A stretch of DNA of 64,000 nt from Bacteroidota bacterium (GCA_016711505.1 JADJSV010000020.1:1-64000), one strand, 5' to 3'. Shown: positions 52,300-61,914, counted from the stretch's first letter. A program made the numbers and translations. Notes: generated from the sequence alone by a model not told the origin.

Positions 52300-52914
52300 T
52301 TATAACGATTCATTGTTGAATTCAAGTGATAGTTGTGTTGGGAGCATCCTGAAAGTTAATCTGTGAAAAGGGGACAATCCATATTCTGAGATGGCAGTCC
52401 TGTGAGTCAATGTGCCATAACCTTTATTTGTATTCCAGCTGTAGTGTGGATAACTCAAATGCAATTCATTCATGTAATCATCCCTATAAGTCTTGGCTAA
52501 GATGGAAGCAGCAGCAATAGAAGCATAGATCCCGTCACCGCCTATAATACACGCATGCTCGGTGTTGGGATATTTCTTAAACCTGTTTCCATCAATCAGT
52601 AGAAATTCAGGGGGATGTTTCAATTTTGATACTGCCCGGTGCATGGCCAGAAAAGATGCATTGAGAATGTTGATCCTGTCTACTTCCTCATGAGTTGCAA
52701 AAGCATATGCAAAATCAATCGCTTCTTTTTCAATAATTGGACGTAATAAATTTCTTTGTGATTCAGTCAATTGTTTCGAATCATTCAGTAGCGGATGATA
52801 AAAATCAATAGGAAGTATAACTGCTGCTGCATAAACAGGTCCCGCCAGACATCCACGACCTGCTTCATCGCAGCCTGTTTCAAGTAAATGTTTCTGGTGG
52901 AATTGTTTTAACAT
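52300..52914 (-). CDS. rnhB: Ribonuclease HII
   Basis: 204 residues, normal for RnhB. The first metal-binding acids D16 and E17 lie in GCDEAGRGCLAGPV. The third, D108, is in LLIDGNRFKK, and the late GGDGIYASIAAASILAKTYRDD (about 126-146) carries the last. The enzyme cuts RNA strands in RNA-DNA hybrids and single ribonucleotides in DNA. Cytoplasmic. It sits between the glycosyltransferase gene (44 bases upstream) and the DUF3352-like gene (54 bases downstream). Confidence 0.97.
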   Translation of the reverse strand: MLKQFHQKHLLETGCDEAGRGCLAGPVYAAAVILPIDFYHPLLNDSKQLTESQRNLLRPIIEKEAIDFAYAFATHEEVDRINILNASFLAMHRAVSKLKHPPEFLLIDGNRFKKYPNTEHACIIGGDGIYASIAAASILAKTYRDDYMNELHLSYPHYSWNTNKGYGTLTHRTAISEYGLSPFHRLTFRMLPTQLSLEFNNESL

Positions 52915-52958
52915 GTGAAATTATTCGAATCTAAAGTACTCATTCTTTTATCCGATTT

Positions 52959-54089
52959 TCACAGCGAGTCAATAGTTTTTTCAACAGAATCCCAAAGCTG
53001 TTTTGCTGTTTTATCCCATGAAAAATCAGCTTGTCTTTTCAATCCGGCATCGATCAGTTTTATTCTCAACTGGTCATCGGATGCGATCCTGATCATTGCA
53101 CCAGAAATTGATTTAACCGAAAAAGGGTCGCAGAGTAAAGCCGCATTTCCTGCAATTTCAGGCATGGATGTAACATTGGAAGTGATAACAGGAACTCCTG
53201 ATCGCATCGCTTCTACAATTGGAATCCCAAATCCTTCAAAGGTGGATACGTACGTCATTGCCAACGCACCGGCAGTGATCCTGCAAAGTTCTTCAAAAGA
53301 AACCCTGCCTGTAAAGATTACATCCGGTTTATTCTCCATCTTCTGCAGTGTTGTTTCCATTTCATCGGTCCACCAACGTTTCGCTCCTGCTAAAACCATT
53401 TTTACCGGCAACGACTTTGACTTTTTAAATTCATCAAAGGCATTCAGCATGTTCGAAATATTTTTCCTTTGATGCAATGAACCAACAAATAGAAAATAAG
53501 GCTGACCTTGTGTGAATTTATTTCTGATATCCAGAATTTCTGTATCTGATAGTTGTTTGAATTGATCCGACACTCCATTATAAACGATGTCAATCTTTCC
53601 CGGATCAATATTGTATTTTTCAATAACATCATTTTTTGTAAAACCTGAGACAGCAGCGATCCTTGCAGCGTTCCGGGCATAAATAGGAAAATAATGTTTG
53701 TAAAACAGTCTGTTAAAAACAGGAAGGTCTTCAGGATAATGTTCAAAATTTATATCATGAAATACCGAAAGGGTTTTCACTTTTGACGATACCGAAAGGT
53801 ATCCGTCAGTGCCAATGAACAGATCTGCTTTCGACTTTTTAAAAGCAGAGGGTAGCGAATGCTCATACCACCAATACCATAAGAGAGGATGCCGGGCAGG
53901 GGGTGACACTACAACAGGCTCAACATTTTCTGAGAAAACAAATGATTCGTCGAAAGGCCTGTCGAACATAAATATGAATTGATGCTCTGGATGGTTTTTA
54001 ACCATTCTCTTCATAGTTTCATAGGTAAAATAACCTATTCCTTCCATTTTTCCTTTCAGAAGCATTCTGGTATTGACAGCGATTCTCAT
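52959..54089 (-). CDS. Glycosyltransferase family 4-type protein
   Basis: 376 residues, a GT-B enzyme. N-terminal domain up to about 185 (MRIAVNTRMLLKGKMEGIGYFTYE...). The C-terminal domain starts with QPYFLFVGSLHQRKNISNML and contains the E-x7-E motif in TFEGFGIPIVEAMRSGVPVI, the usual donor-nucleotide site. Mannose- or rhamnose-type transferases share this form; donor and acceptor are not predictable. It probably acts on surface polysaccharide in the cytoplasm. First gene of the minus-strand set that continues with rnhB. Confidence 0.93.
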   Translation of the reverse strand: MRIAVNTRMLLKGKMEGIGYFTYETMKRMVKNHPEHQFIFMFDRPFDESFVFSENVEPVVVSPPARHPLLWYWWYEHSLPSAFKKSKADLFIGTDGYLSVSSKVKTLSVFHDINFEHYPEDLPVFNRLFYKHYFPIYARNAARIAAVSGFTKNDVIEKYNIDPGKIDIVYNGVSDQFKQLSDTEILDIRNKFTQGQPYFLFVGSLHQRKNISNMLNAFDEFKKSKSLPVKMVLAGAKRWWTDEMETTLQKMENKPDVIFTGRVSFEELCRITAGALAMTYVSTFEGFGIPIVEAMRSGVPVITSNVTSMPEIAGNAALLCDPFSVKSISGAMIRIASDDQLRIKLIDAGLKRQADFSWDKTAKQLWDSVEKTIDSL

Positions 54090-54199
54090 TTTCAGGGGCG
54101 AAAATAGCTTTTTTTCATGGTAGGAAGAGAATTAAAATTTCATGTTAATAAATGTGTTTTACTTTTGAGTATTATCGGGCATTTTGGAGGCAAAAAGAC

Positions 54200-54207
54200 T
54201 ATTTTTG
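54200..54207 (+). promoter_or_regulatory. Possible -7 promoter element for lpxD
   Basis: TATTTTTG matches TAnnTTTG and ends 6 bases before the lpxD ATG, so the transcript would be nearly leaderless. No TTG at the usual spacing. Confidence 0.35.
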
Positions 54208-54213
54208 TAAACA

Positions 54214-55146
54214 ATGAAATTCGACGTTCCTGTAAAATTAGAGGTGCTGGCAAAACTGACCGGTAGCCGTGTTCTTGGCGAAAGCCAACTTCTCGTAAGT
54301 GGTATTAATGAAATTCATAAAGTTGAATCAGGTGATATCACCTTTGTGGATCATCCCAAATATTATGATAAAGCGTTGCAATCTGCTGCTTCATTTGTGA
54401 TCATAAACAAGGAAGTAAATATCCCTGAAGGAAAAGGTTTGCTTTATGCAGAAGACCCTTTTTCTGCCTATGTAACTATTGTAAAGAAATTCAGGACCTT
54501 TGAACAGTCAACTTCATCTATAAGCACCACTTCAGAAGTTGGATTAGGAACTATAATTCAACCCGGAGTTTTCATCGGACATCATGTCAAGATCGGAAAA
54601 AACTGTCTGATCCATGCAAACGTTTGTATTTATGATCATACAGTAATCGGGGATGATGTCATAATTCATTCCGGCTCTGTTATCGGGTCCGATGCATTCT
54701 ATTTCAAGCGTCGTCCGGAAGGATATGATAAAATGGTTTCTTGCGGGAGGGTGATCATTGGAAATAAAGTTGAGATCGGTGCATCATGTACGATCGACAA
54801 AGGAGTATCCGGTGATACGATAATCGGAGAAGGTACAAAGATGGACAATCAGGTTCATGTTGGTCATGATACTGTTATAGGAAAGAATTGTTTATTCGCT
54901 GCTCAGGTTGGAATTGCCGGTGTAGTCACTATTGAAGATGATGTTATTCTCTGGGGCCAGGTTGGTGTTCAGAAAGACCTGACGATCGGAAAAGGTGCTG
55001 TTGTATTAGGTCAGTCCGGAATACCTAAATCGCTGGAAGGTGGAAAAACATATTTCGGCAGTCCAACGCAGGAAGCGCGGGAAAAAATGCGTGAACTCGC
55101 TTTTGTAAAACAACTGCCGGAGTTAATTGAAAAACTTAAAAAATAA
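54214..55146 (+). CDS. lpxD: UDP-3-O-(3-hydroxyacyl)glucosamine N-acyltransferase-like protein
   Basis: 310 residues, somewhat short for LpxD. The N-terminal uridine-binding domain (about 1-95; INEIHKVESGDITFVDHPKY) is followed by a left-handed beta helix of hexapeptide repeats (about 105-275; IIQPGVFIGHHVKIGKNCLI). H218 in VHVGHDTVIG stands where the catalytic His of LpxD lies. The enzyme adds the second acyl chain in lipid A synthesis. The insert GSDAFYFKRRPEGYDKM is typical of Bacteroidota forms; a second LpxD elsewhere in the genome is possible. A TTG-started phosphatase gene follows after 4 bases. Confidence 0.87.
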   Translation: MKFDVPVKLEVLAKLTGSRVLGESQLLVSGINEIHKVESGDITFVDHPKYYDKALQSAASFVIINKEVNIPEGKGLLYAEDPFSAYVTIVKKFRTFEQSTSSISTTSEVGLGTIIQPGVFIGHHVKIGKNCLIHANVCIYDHTVIGDDVIIHSGSVIGSDAFYFKRRPEGYDKMVSCGRVIIGNKVEIGASCTIDKGVSGDTIIGEGTKMDNQVHVGHDTVIGKNCLFAAQVGIAGVVTIEDDVILWGQVGVQKDLTIGKGAVVLGQSGIPKSLEGGKTYFGSPTQEAREKMRELAFVKQLPELIEKLKK

Positions 55147-55150
55147 TTAG

Positions 55151-56410
55151 TTGTCTGTTGAAAAAAATATCTCTGCTGTGCCTTCAGTCCAGGACGTAAA
55201 CGCCGAATTACAGGCTAAGAAATTGCAATTGCACTGGCTTTTACAAATTACTAAAGCGATCAATTACAATTTTTCTACAAAGCAATTATTCGATGTATAC
55301 GAACATGTATTGAGAAGTCAGTTGAAAGTGGAAAAACTTGCACTGCTGATTCATGATCAGCATTGGAGGTGTTCGTTGTTATATGGGACAGATAAAAATT
55401 TCGAGGATATCGATCTTACCAAGATCATTGGGGAATTAAACAAGCTGCATAATCTGGAAATGGAGCAGGAGTTATGGATCAGTACATTTGAGACCATACT
55501 GCCTGTTTATCATAAAGATCAGTTAATTGCTTATGCACTCGTTGGTGGATTGGGAAATAGTGTGATTCCGAAAAGGAATGAATTGATTCCATTCATACAT
55601 ACGATTACAAATCTGATCGTCGTAGCAATTGAAAACAATACAATAGCAAATGAAAAAATACGTCAGGCCGGAATCAGGAAAGAACTGGAACTTGCGGCTC
55701 AGATGCAATCATTACTTTTCCCTACAAAATTACCACGGGTAAAAGAGTATGAAGTTCATGCTACCTATCTTCCGCATCAGGAAGTTGGTGGTGATTACTA
55801 TGATTTTATTCCGGTCTCTGAAAATGAATTTATTTTTTGCATGGCCGATGTAAGCGGTAAAGGTATTCCTGCTGCATTGCTGATGTCGAATTTCCAGGCG
55901 AATCTTCATGCATTACTTCCACACATGGATTCGTTGTCGGAATTAGTGAGTCTCTTGAATGCAAAAGTTTTTCAAAGTGCAAAAGGCGAGAAGTTCATTA
56001 CGTTTTTTATCGGTCGTTATCATGCGCTCACAAGTGAATTGCATTATGTGAATGCCGGCCATAATCCGCCATTTCTTATCCATGAAAAAGTAGTGTACAT
56101 GCTCAATGAAGGTAGCACCGGATTGGGTATGTTTGAAAGTTTACCTTTTATTAACTCCGGAAAAGTTTTTATTCCACCCAATGCTATGCTCCATTGTTAT
56201 ACCGATGGTGTAACGGATGTTGAGAACGATGCAGGAATGGAATTCGGAATGGATCGGTTAAGGGGTTTTTTGACTTCCAAAAATCAGTTGCATGATATGG
56301 AAGAATTGCACAGACAGCTTATAGCGTCACTTTCATCTTTTCGTCAAAGCAAAAATTATACGGATGATATTACATTGCTGAGTTGCTGGTTCAAGAACCT
56401 GAGTACGTAA
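55151..56410 (+). CDS. GAF-PP2C (SpoIIE-type) serine phosphatase
   Basis: 419 residues from TTG 55151, four bases after lpxD; no suitable ATG is near. A GAF-like domain lies at about 25-165, a short coiled coil at 165-190 (IRQAGIRKELELAAQMQSLL), and a PP2C domain from 200. Metal-binding D215 is in EVGGDYYDFI, D233 in CMADVSGKGIPAALLM, and late acidic residues in CYTDGVTDVEND and YTDDITLL. Such RsbU-like phosphatases remove phosphate from anti-sigma antagonists in partner-switching circuits; no partner genes are seen nearby. Cytoplasmic. Confidence 0.92.
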   Translation: MSVEKNISAVPSVQDVNAELQAKKLQLHWLLQITKAINYNFSTKQLFDVYEHVLRSQLKVEKLALLIHDQHWRCSLLYGTDKNFEDIDLTKIIGELNKLHNLEMEQELWISTFETILPVYHKDQLIAYALVGGLGNSVIPKRNELIPFIHTITNLIVVAIENNTIANEKIRQAGIRKELELAAQMQSLLFPTKLPRVKEYEVHATYLPHQEVGGDYYDFIPVSENEFIFCMADVSGKGIPAALLMSNFQANLHALLPHMDSLSELVSLLNAKVFQSAKGEKFITFFIGRYHALTSELHYVNAGHNPPFLIHEKVVYMLNEGSTGLGMFESLPFINSGKVFIPPNAMLHCYTDGVTDVENDAGMEFGMDRLRGFLTSKNQLHDMEELHRQLIASLSSFRQSKNYTDDITLLSCWFKNLST

Positions 56411-56433
56411 TCAGACGATATCAATTAAAATAA

Positions 56434-56522
56434 AACACTAAGATCACTCAGTTTTTAGCACAAGTGCACAAGTGATGCTTTTTCATAAGTGCTCTTGTGA
56501 CAAATTTAGTGAACTTAGTGTT
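56434..56522. repeat. Intergenic inverted repeat (cttagtga/cacaag words)
   Basis: 56434-56470 is largely complementary to 56486-56522 (aacactaag.tcact and complement). It lies between convergent genes and shares words with 15099-15196 and 22233-22309. Confidence 0.8.
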
Positions 56523-56531
56523 AATTTTTTT

Positions 56532-57965
56532 TTAAACAATCTTCTCAGGATCTTCCTTCGAGTGATAAACATCCAAAGCAACAATCATCGCCACAAATGC
56601 CCAGACAGGGACGGCTAGTTTATCGGTATCAAGAAAATTATTCAATGTTCCATGAATGAAATAAGTAAGAAGACCTATCAATATTGCAAGTGCAAATTTT
56701 CTTGTATGAGTATTTTTTGCTTTTGAATAGATTATTGTACCGGTATAAATGATCGTCCCGACAAGAATAAGAATGAAAGTAAGTCCCGGAACTCCCTGTT
56801 CAGCCAACGGACCGATATACTCACTATGCGCATTTCCCATATCACCGGCGTTTGTGGAGATAATTGTCATCTCATCAGATTTCTGGAATGGTGCGTAGTT
56901 AAATTGATAAGTTCCCGGTCCCCAGCCCATGACCGGTCTTTCTTCCCACATTCGTAAAGCGCTGTTCCATCGGTTTATCCTTTCCAGGTTCGATGCATCT
57001 GTGGAGATATTTGAAATTGATTTTATGTGTTTGTTAAAATCAGTTGCAGAGTCCTGACGATTTTTTTCAAGTTTCATAAAAAGGTCGTCCTTCACACTGA
57101 AGAAAACCACCAATGCTGCTACACCTGCAATAAGAACGTTCTTGAATTTGATCCGGAAAACAAAAATGAAATATAAGATAATTACCAGAACAAGACTCAA
57201 CCATGCTGCGCGGGTATAACTTAAAATTACACCTATGAAGAGCACCCAGAAAGCCATTGAAGAAAGAACCCGTTCGCGGAGCAGACTTGTTTTGTCGCGC
57301 CAGAGAAATATTACCGGTGGAATGAATAGCGCAAGTACAGCTGCATAGGCAGTATGGTCATTGTAAAAAGGGATCATTACCCAATGCGCTGCTTTTTGTG
57401 TCCATTCATTTTCTCCATGTCTGATGATAGTATAGATCACTACACAACATAAGGAGAACAGATAAACCCAGATGAATCTTTTAATATTCTTTTTGTCTCT
57501 GAAAAGTTGTGTTCCCAGAAAATAGAAAGGCACAATAAACCATAACTGTGAGATCATGTGCTTTAAACTTACCAAAGGATAAGAGCTGGTGATGGTAGTG
57601 ATGAACATCCATCCAAGAACAAAATACAATGCAATGGAAACAGGATGATTTAATACGCGCTTGTCGAATTTACCTTCAAAAATAAATTTGAAAATAAAAA
57701 GCAGCAATACTCCAAACATCAGCGGTTCAGTAGGCATACTTAATGCCGGTCCGTGGCTTTTGTCATTTAAGGTAATTGCAAAAGGTGTAGCAAATGCAAT
57801 AACATAAAGTATTGTGTCTAGAGAAAAAATAGCCAGGTATGCAAGTCCTAAAACTAATGGCGCAGCAGCAAACCAATACATTTCTTTTGCAATGAAGTAA
57901 CAAGTTACTCCAAGAAAAAGGATGATCAGTGCATAAAACCCACGCAATTCAATTTTGTTCAACAC
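56532..57965 (-). CDS. O-antigen ligase-like membrane protein
   Basis: 477 residues from GTG 57965, 3 bases after the Wzz-like gene. About 12 membrane helices and one large extracytoplasmic loop (about 290-390) that contains the Wzy_C features: PVMGWGPGTYQFNYAPF and AHSEYIGPLAEQGVPGLTFI. Proteins of this class join or polymerise sugar chains on the periplasmic side of the inner membrane (WaaL or Wzy type); which of the two cannot be decided. It forms an operon with the two Wzz-like genes upstream. Confidence 0.92.
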   Translation of the reverse strand: MLNKIELRGFYALIILFLGVTCYFIAKEMYWFAAAPLVLGLAYLAIFSLDTILYVIAFATPFAITLNDKSHGPALSMPTEPLMFGVLLLFIFKFIFEGKFDKRVLNHPVSIALYFVLGWMFITTITSSYPLVSLKHMISQLWFIVPFYFLGTQLFRDKKNIKRFIWVYLFSLCCVVIYTIIRHGENEWTQKAAHWVMIPFYNDHTAYAAVLALFIPPVIFLWRDKTSLLRERVLSSMAFWVLFIGVILSYTRAAWLSLVLVIILYFIFVFRIKFKNVLIAGVAALVVFFSVKDDLFMKLEKNRQDSATDFNKHIKSISNISTDASNLERINRWNSALRMWEERPVMGWGPGTYQFNYAPFQKSDEMTIISTNAGDMGNAHSEYIGPLAEQGVPGLTFILILVGTIIYTGTIIYSKAKNTHTRKFALAILIGLLTYFIHGTLNNFLDTDKLAVPVWAFVAMIVALDVYHSKEDPEKIV

Positions 57966-57968
57966 GAT

Positions 57969-58931
57969 CTATGCAGCTTTATTAAATTCCCGGTTTGAGT
58001 AAAATACAAGAATGATGATAAATGCCATTAACAAAGATGAACCAACAGAAACCAAAACGATAAGCCATCTGATAGGATAAGCTTTTTTGTCTGAAGGCTG
58101 AGGTGGAGTCACAACATTTGCATAGGTTAAATTTTTTGTCACATCGCGTAAAGCATTTTCATAAACAAGTTTCAGGTCATTGTATGTTCCTCTGACTCTC
58201 CAGAGATGCTCATTGTATGCATTAACCTCTGATCCTTTTTCTTTTAATGATTCAAGAATTGCTTTTGATTCAATAGCTGCTTTTGAGTTTGGCTGATTTA
58301 AGCTTCTCAGATACGCTCTTGAAGCTTCTTTAGCTTGCGTTTTGTAGTCGAGAATATTGTACTTTATCTGCAGGTCGTGCAAAGCAGCTTCCATAGAATC
58401 CATTTCTGCTTGTTTAGCGTCCATTTGATTTTTAGAAATGATAACTACTTCTTTCGATTTTTCTGATTGCAACTCTCTTGCTTTCTGATTGAAGTATACG
58501 ATGATTGAATCCGCCATCTGAGATGCTTTCAATGGATCAGTATCGTAAACAGTAATTTCCATTGATTCATATTCTGTTTTCTTGATAATTACGTTTTCTT
58601 CATATGCTTTGAAAACATTTGTCCGGAAAGAGATATCAGAGATCGTATCTATATCGTAATGCTCAAACAAATTAAATGAACGGATTACTTTATCACGAAT
58701 ATCAGTTGATTGTGTGATCTGAAGCATCTGCTCAGTTGCACTCTCGGTAGAGTAGGCAATAAGATTAGACGGGTAGACAACTGCTGTCGATTTAAACTTC
58801 GGTTTGATAAAGAAAGGAGAGGAGAAAATTACTGAAAGGACCAGACTGGCGATACCAACGATCAACAATTGTTTTTTCCAACGTACTATTAAATTTACTA
58901 ATTCAATCGAATTGAAGAATGGATTGTTCAT
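57969..58931 (-). CDS. Wzz/GNVR-type polysaccharide chain-length protein
   Basis: 320 residues. Two membrane helices, at about 18-38 and 290-312 (WLIVLVSVGSSLLMAFIIILVF), enclose an extracytoplasmic coiled-coil domain (about 155-210, KEVVIISKNQMDAKQAEMDS). A conserved KPKFKSTAVVYPSN follows the first helix and KKAYPIRW precedes the second. Such proteins set polysaccharide length at the inner membrane. It has no attached kinase domain. It is related to, but not identical with, the following protein (58958-60067). Confidence 0.92.
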   Translation of the reverse strand: MNNPFFNSIELVNLIVRWKKQLLIVGIASLVLSVIFSSPFFIKPKFKSTAVVYPSNLIAYSTESATEQMLQITQSTDIRDKVIRSFNLFEHYDIDTISDISFRTNVFKAYEENVIIKKTEYESMEITVYDTDPLKASQMADSIIVYFNQKARELQSEKSKEVVIISKNQMDAKQAEMDSMEAALHDLQIKYNILDYKTQAKEASRAYLRSLNQPNSKAAIESKAILESLKEKGSEVNAYNEHLWRVRGTYNDLKLVYENALRDVTKNLTYANVVTPPQPSDKKAYPIRWLIVLVSVGSSLLMAFIIILVFYSNREFNKAA

Positions 58932-58957
58932 TTCTTTATGGGATACTTTATTGTTTG

Positions 58958-60067
58958 TTAATTCTTGATTTCCTGATAACGCTGTATGCTCATAATAGTA
59001 AGAAGGGCAATAAAAAATGCTCCTGCTGAAGTTGCAAGTATGATCAGCCAGCGGACAGGATATGATTTCCGCTCTGACTTTACAGCTTTATTTACAATGA
59101 ACTGATGTGTTAACGACTGGTTGGCATCTAGCTTAAGTTTTTCATACTTATCTTTTAGTTTCGAAATTTCTGCTCTGTCATAACCAATCTGAGAGTTGAG
59201 AGAAATGCTTGCTCCCCCAAACTGCGTTATTTTATTGATCTGTGTTTGCAAACCTTTCATTTTAGCTTCTGCTCCTTTTATTCTTGCTTTTGTATTGACG
59301 ATGATAGAATCATTTTGCTCATGATACTTATCAAGTACAGTTAGCATTGCACTTTCATTTTCAAAAACAGAAGCAGCTGACGTATAAGCTTCAGATAATA
59401 TTTCAGCCTGTGAACCATAATCGATGATTCCCATTGTCCTTAATTGTTGAAGAGAATCTTCTTTTTGCTTCAGGTCCGATAACTTGCTATTATAAGAAGT
59501 TTCAATTATGTTTAATGCTTCTTGCGCACGTTCATGTTGAATTTTTGTTTTCATGGAGTCAAGCAAAGAAGAAATATCATTCGCTATGTCTGCTGCCATT
59601 TGTGGATCAGTATCCAGTACTTCTATTCTTACTGATAAAAATTCTGTTCTTGAAAAAGTAATATTGCTTTTGAATTCTTCATACAATCTGGACTGGGGGT
59701 AAGGGTCGTCAGCCTGGATTTTATAATGTTGAATCAGATTATATTTTTTAATGATAGTTTCCCGGATCTCATCCGAGTTTAAGATCTGTAGCATTTGTTC
59801 AGCCTGTTCTTCTTCACCATAAGCAAGGATGTCCTGTTTTTCTGAACTCGATTCTTCAAGTAACGCTTTGCTGATTGAATTTGTTGAAGAAGGAAAGAAT
59901 ACAACTGATGATTTAAATTTTGGCGTAACAAACCATGGCCCTGAAAAAACAGCAGACGCAATAGCCGCTATCATTACAGTAATGATCAGGGGCTTTTTCC
60001 ACCGGATGAGCAGGATAAGTAAACTGGTGGATTCCAGATAGGCTGTATCCCGTGCTTTTTGAAACAT
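58958..60067 (-). CDS. Second Wzz/GNVR-type polysaccharide chain-length protein
   Basis: 369 residues with the same architecture: helix 1 about 30-50, helix 2 about 340-362 (WLIILATSAGAFFIALLTIM), and a long coiled coil in between (about 180-310, DLKQKEDSLQQLRTMGIIDY). It shares WKKPLIITVM, TPKFKSSVVFFPSSTNS and KSYPVRW with 57969-58931, suggesting duplication and divergence. It probably works with that protein in one length-control complex. First gene of the operon, with a -7 element at 60092. Confidence 0.92.
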   Translation of the reverse strand: MFQKARDTAYLESTSLLILLIRWKKPLIITVMIAAIASAVFSGPWFVTPKFKSSVVFFPSSTNSISKALLEESSSEKQDILAYGEEEQAEQMLQILNSDEIRETIIKKYNLIQHYKIQADDPYPQSRLYEEFKSNITFSRTEFLSVRIEVLDTDPQMAADIANDISSLLDSMKTKIQHERAQEALNIIETSYNSKLSDLKQKEDSLQQLRTMGIIDYGSQAEILSEAYTSAASVFENESAMLTVLDKYHEQNDSIIVNTKARIKGAEAKMKGLQTQINKITQFGGASISLNSQIGYDRAEISKLKDKYEKLKLDANQSLTHQFIVNKAVKSERKSYPVRWLIILATSAGAFFIALLTIMSIQRYQEIKN

Positions 60068-60091
60068 TTGTTATATGGAAATTGAGGGCCT

Positions 60092-60099
60092 CAAAGGTA
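60092..60099 (-). promoter_or_regulatory. Possible -7 promoter element for the Wzz operon
   Basis: TACCTTTG on the minus strand, 24 bases before the ATG at 60067. No TTG in the 17-23 base range. Confidence 0.45.
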
Positions 60100-60436
60100 A
60101 AAAAGGAAATCAAAAGAAAAAACCTTTCCGAAGGGTTTAAGTTGTTGAATTGTAATTAAATATGTCATTTGAAGTTGAGAAAACTGTTGATGGTTTCCAT
60201 TTGTCTTTCGTTTCTCGCCATTTGTCTTTCGTTTTTCTGTGCGAATTGCATTATCAGCACTATTAAAAGCCAATAGATCGCACTTAGTGGACTTTAAACA
60301 AGATAAAAGCTCTTAAATTGTGTTTGTGCAAAAAAATACACAAAGTGTGGTAAATTCTGAATGAAATGGCTGTTTAAGCAGGTAAATGTTAAAGGTTCAT
60401 TTTTTTTAACTGTGATGATGACTAACTGCATCACTT
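60100..60436. other. Divergent intergenic region with a short direct repeat
   Basis: Between the Wzz operon and the porin-like gene. The word ccatttgtctttcgttt occurs twice (60197-60213 and 60218-60234, 21 bases apart). No gene or clear promoter for the rightward gene was seen. Confidence 0.55.
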
Positions 60437-61204
60437 ATGAAAGCAAAAATTATAATTGTTCAGCTGCTTCTGCAATTGATAACAGGTGCGATTGCTTTAG
60501 GGCAAAGTTCAAATCAAATCATAATTCTTGGTGAAAATGATTTCTATGCATTAAAGGAAACGAACATTGTAGAAAAAGAAACTTCGGTTCAATCTATGAA
60601 CCTTCTCGGAGGACCGTCAATTTTTATCGGTGCCCGGATAATGCCTACCATCACTTCATTTAATTTCAATAAGATCAATAATTCTACGGTTCAGACAACT
60701 GCTAAATTAAATTACGGTGTTGGTGCACTTTTAGGAATTCATTTTACAAGTCATATTGGAGTTCAAGGTGAGTTGATCTATTCTAGATATGCACAGAAAT
60801 ACAAAACTCAGGAATTTGAGAATGAGATCAAGTTAAGCTATATCAATGTTCCTGTTCTTTTATCATTTAATACGGGATCAAGTAGTCCGGTAAATTTAAA
60901 TTTTGTTGTTGGTCCACAATGGGGTTTTAACGTAGGATCAAAACTTGAACTTGCAGGAAGTGGTAACGATTCTTTACAGGCACGACTTGCAGTAAAAAAA
61001 TCAGATTTCGGAATTGCTTATGGTGCTGGATTTGATTTTGGCTTAGGGCAACTTGTCCGATTTGGTATTGGCTTCAGGGGAGTTTATGGACTTGTCGACA
61101 TAAGTGATAACAATACATCAATGACTACGAATGAATATTTCATTCTTGACAAAACTCACATTAAAACATATTCGGCTTATGCCGGAGTAACATTTGGATT
61201 CTAA
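60437..61204 (+). CDS. Porin-like outer-membrane beta-barrel protein
   Basis: 255 residues with a signal peptide (1-22, ending AIALGQ). The part from about 50 has the outer-membrane barrel pattern (PF13568 type): LLGGPSIFIGARIMPT, YGVGALLGIHFTSHIGVQGE, LSYINVPVLLSFNTGSS and AYGAGFDFGLGQLVRFGIGF, ending in YSAYAGVTFGF with the terminal Phe. An eight-stranded barrel is likely; no ligand can be named. 12 bases before an OmpA-like lipoprotein gene, with which it may work. Confidence 0.88.
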   Translation: MKAKIIIVQLLLQLITGAIALGQSSNQIIILGENDFYALKETNIVEKETSVQSMNLLGGPSIFIGARIMPTITSFNFNKINNSTVQTTAKLNYGVGALLGIHFTSHIGVQGELIYSRYAQKYKTQEFENEIKLSYINVPVLLSFNTGSSSPVNLNFVVGPQWGFNVGSKLELAGSGNDSLQARLAVKKSDFGIAYGAGFDFGLGQLVRFGIGFRGVYGLVDISDNNTSMTTNEYFILDKTHIKTYSAYAGVTFGF

Positions 61205-61216
61205 AATCAATCATAT

Positions 61217-61909
61217 ATGAAACAGTCAAAATTCAAGATCGCAATCGTATTAATCGTTGCGCAAAGTGTATTTATTTTTTCAGCCTGCAACTGGAATAAA
61301 ACTCAGCGAGGAGCAGCAGTAGGAACCGGTGTTGGTGCTGCAGCAGGAGCTGCAATCGGTAGCAAATCAAATCATACTATTATGGGTGCCATTATAGGAG
61401 CAGCAGTAGGAGGAACTACAGGTGCTCTGATTGGAAATTACATGGATAAACAAGCAGAAGAATTGCAACGTGATCTGCAAGGTGCAAAAGTTGAAAGAGT
61501 AGGAGAAGGGATCAAAATTACATTTGATTCAGGATTATTATTCGGAGTTGATTCTTATACTTTGTCTGAAGCAAGTAAAACAAATCTAAATGACCTTGCT
61601 AAGACATTAAATAAATATGATGATACAAATATTCTCATTGAAGGACATACCGATGATACAGGTACCGACGAACACAATCAGACACTTTCAGAGAAACGTG
61701 CTGATGCTGTGAGTAATTATCTGAAAGCAAATGCTATTAGCGGCGGAAGAATTTCTACGAATGGATATGGAGAAAAACAGCCAATGGCTGAGAACACTTC
61801 TGAAGCAGGTCGTACACAAAACCGCAGAGTAGATGTTGCCATCTTTGCAAATAAGAAACTTAAAAAAGCTGCCGAAAAAGGTGAGATCGGTGCACTAAAC
61901 ACAAAATAA
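61217..61909 (+). CDS. OmpA-like lipoprotein with glycine-zipper domain
   Basis: 230 residues. Lipobox FSAC with Cys24, then a glycine-zipper region (about 32-78; GAAVGTGVGAAAGAAIGSKS and GAIIGAAVGGTTGALIGNYM). An OmpA peptidoglycan-binding domain follows (about 95-215; LIEGHTDDTGTDEHNQTLSE, RADAVSNYL, RTQNRRVDVAIF). The C-terminus is Lys-rich. It links outer membrane and peptidoglycan. It sits 12 bases after the porin-like gene and 5 bases before the next small gene. Confidence 0.94.
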   Translation: MKQSKFKIAIVLIVAQSVFIFSACNWNKTQRGAAVGTGVGAAAGAAIGSKSNHTIMGAIIGAAVGGTTGALIGNYMDKQAEELQRDLQGAKVERVGEGIKITFDSGLLFGVDSYTLSEASKTNLNDLAKTLNKYDDTNILIEGHTDDTGTDEHNQTLSEKRADAVSNYLKANAISGGRISTNGYGEKQPMAENTSEAGRTQNRRVDVAIFANKKLKKAAEKGEIGALNTK

Positions 61910-61914
61910 AAACT

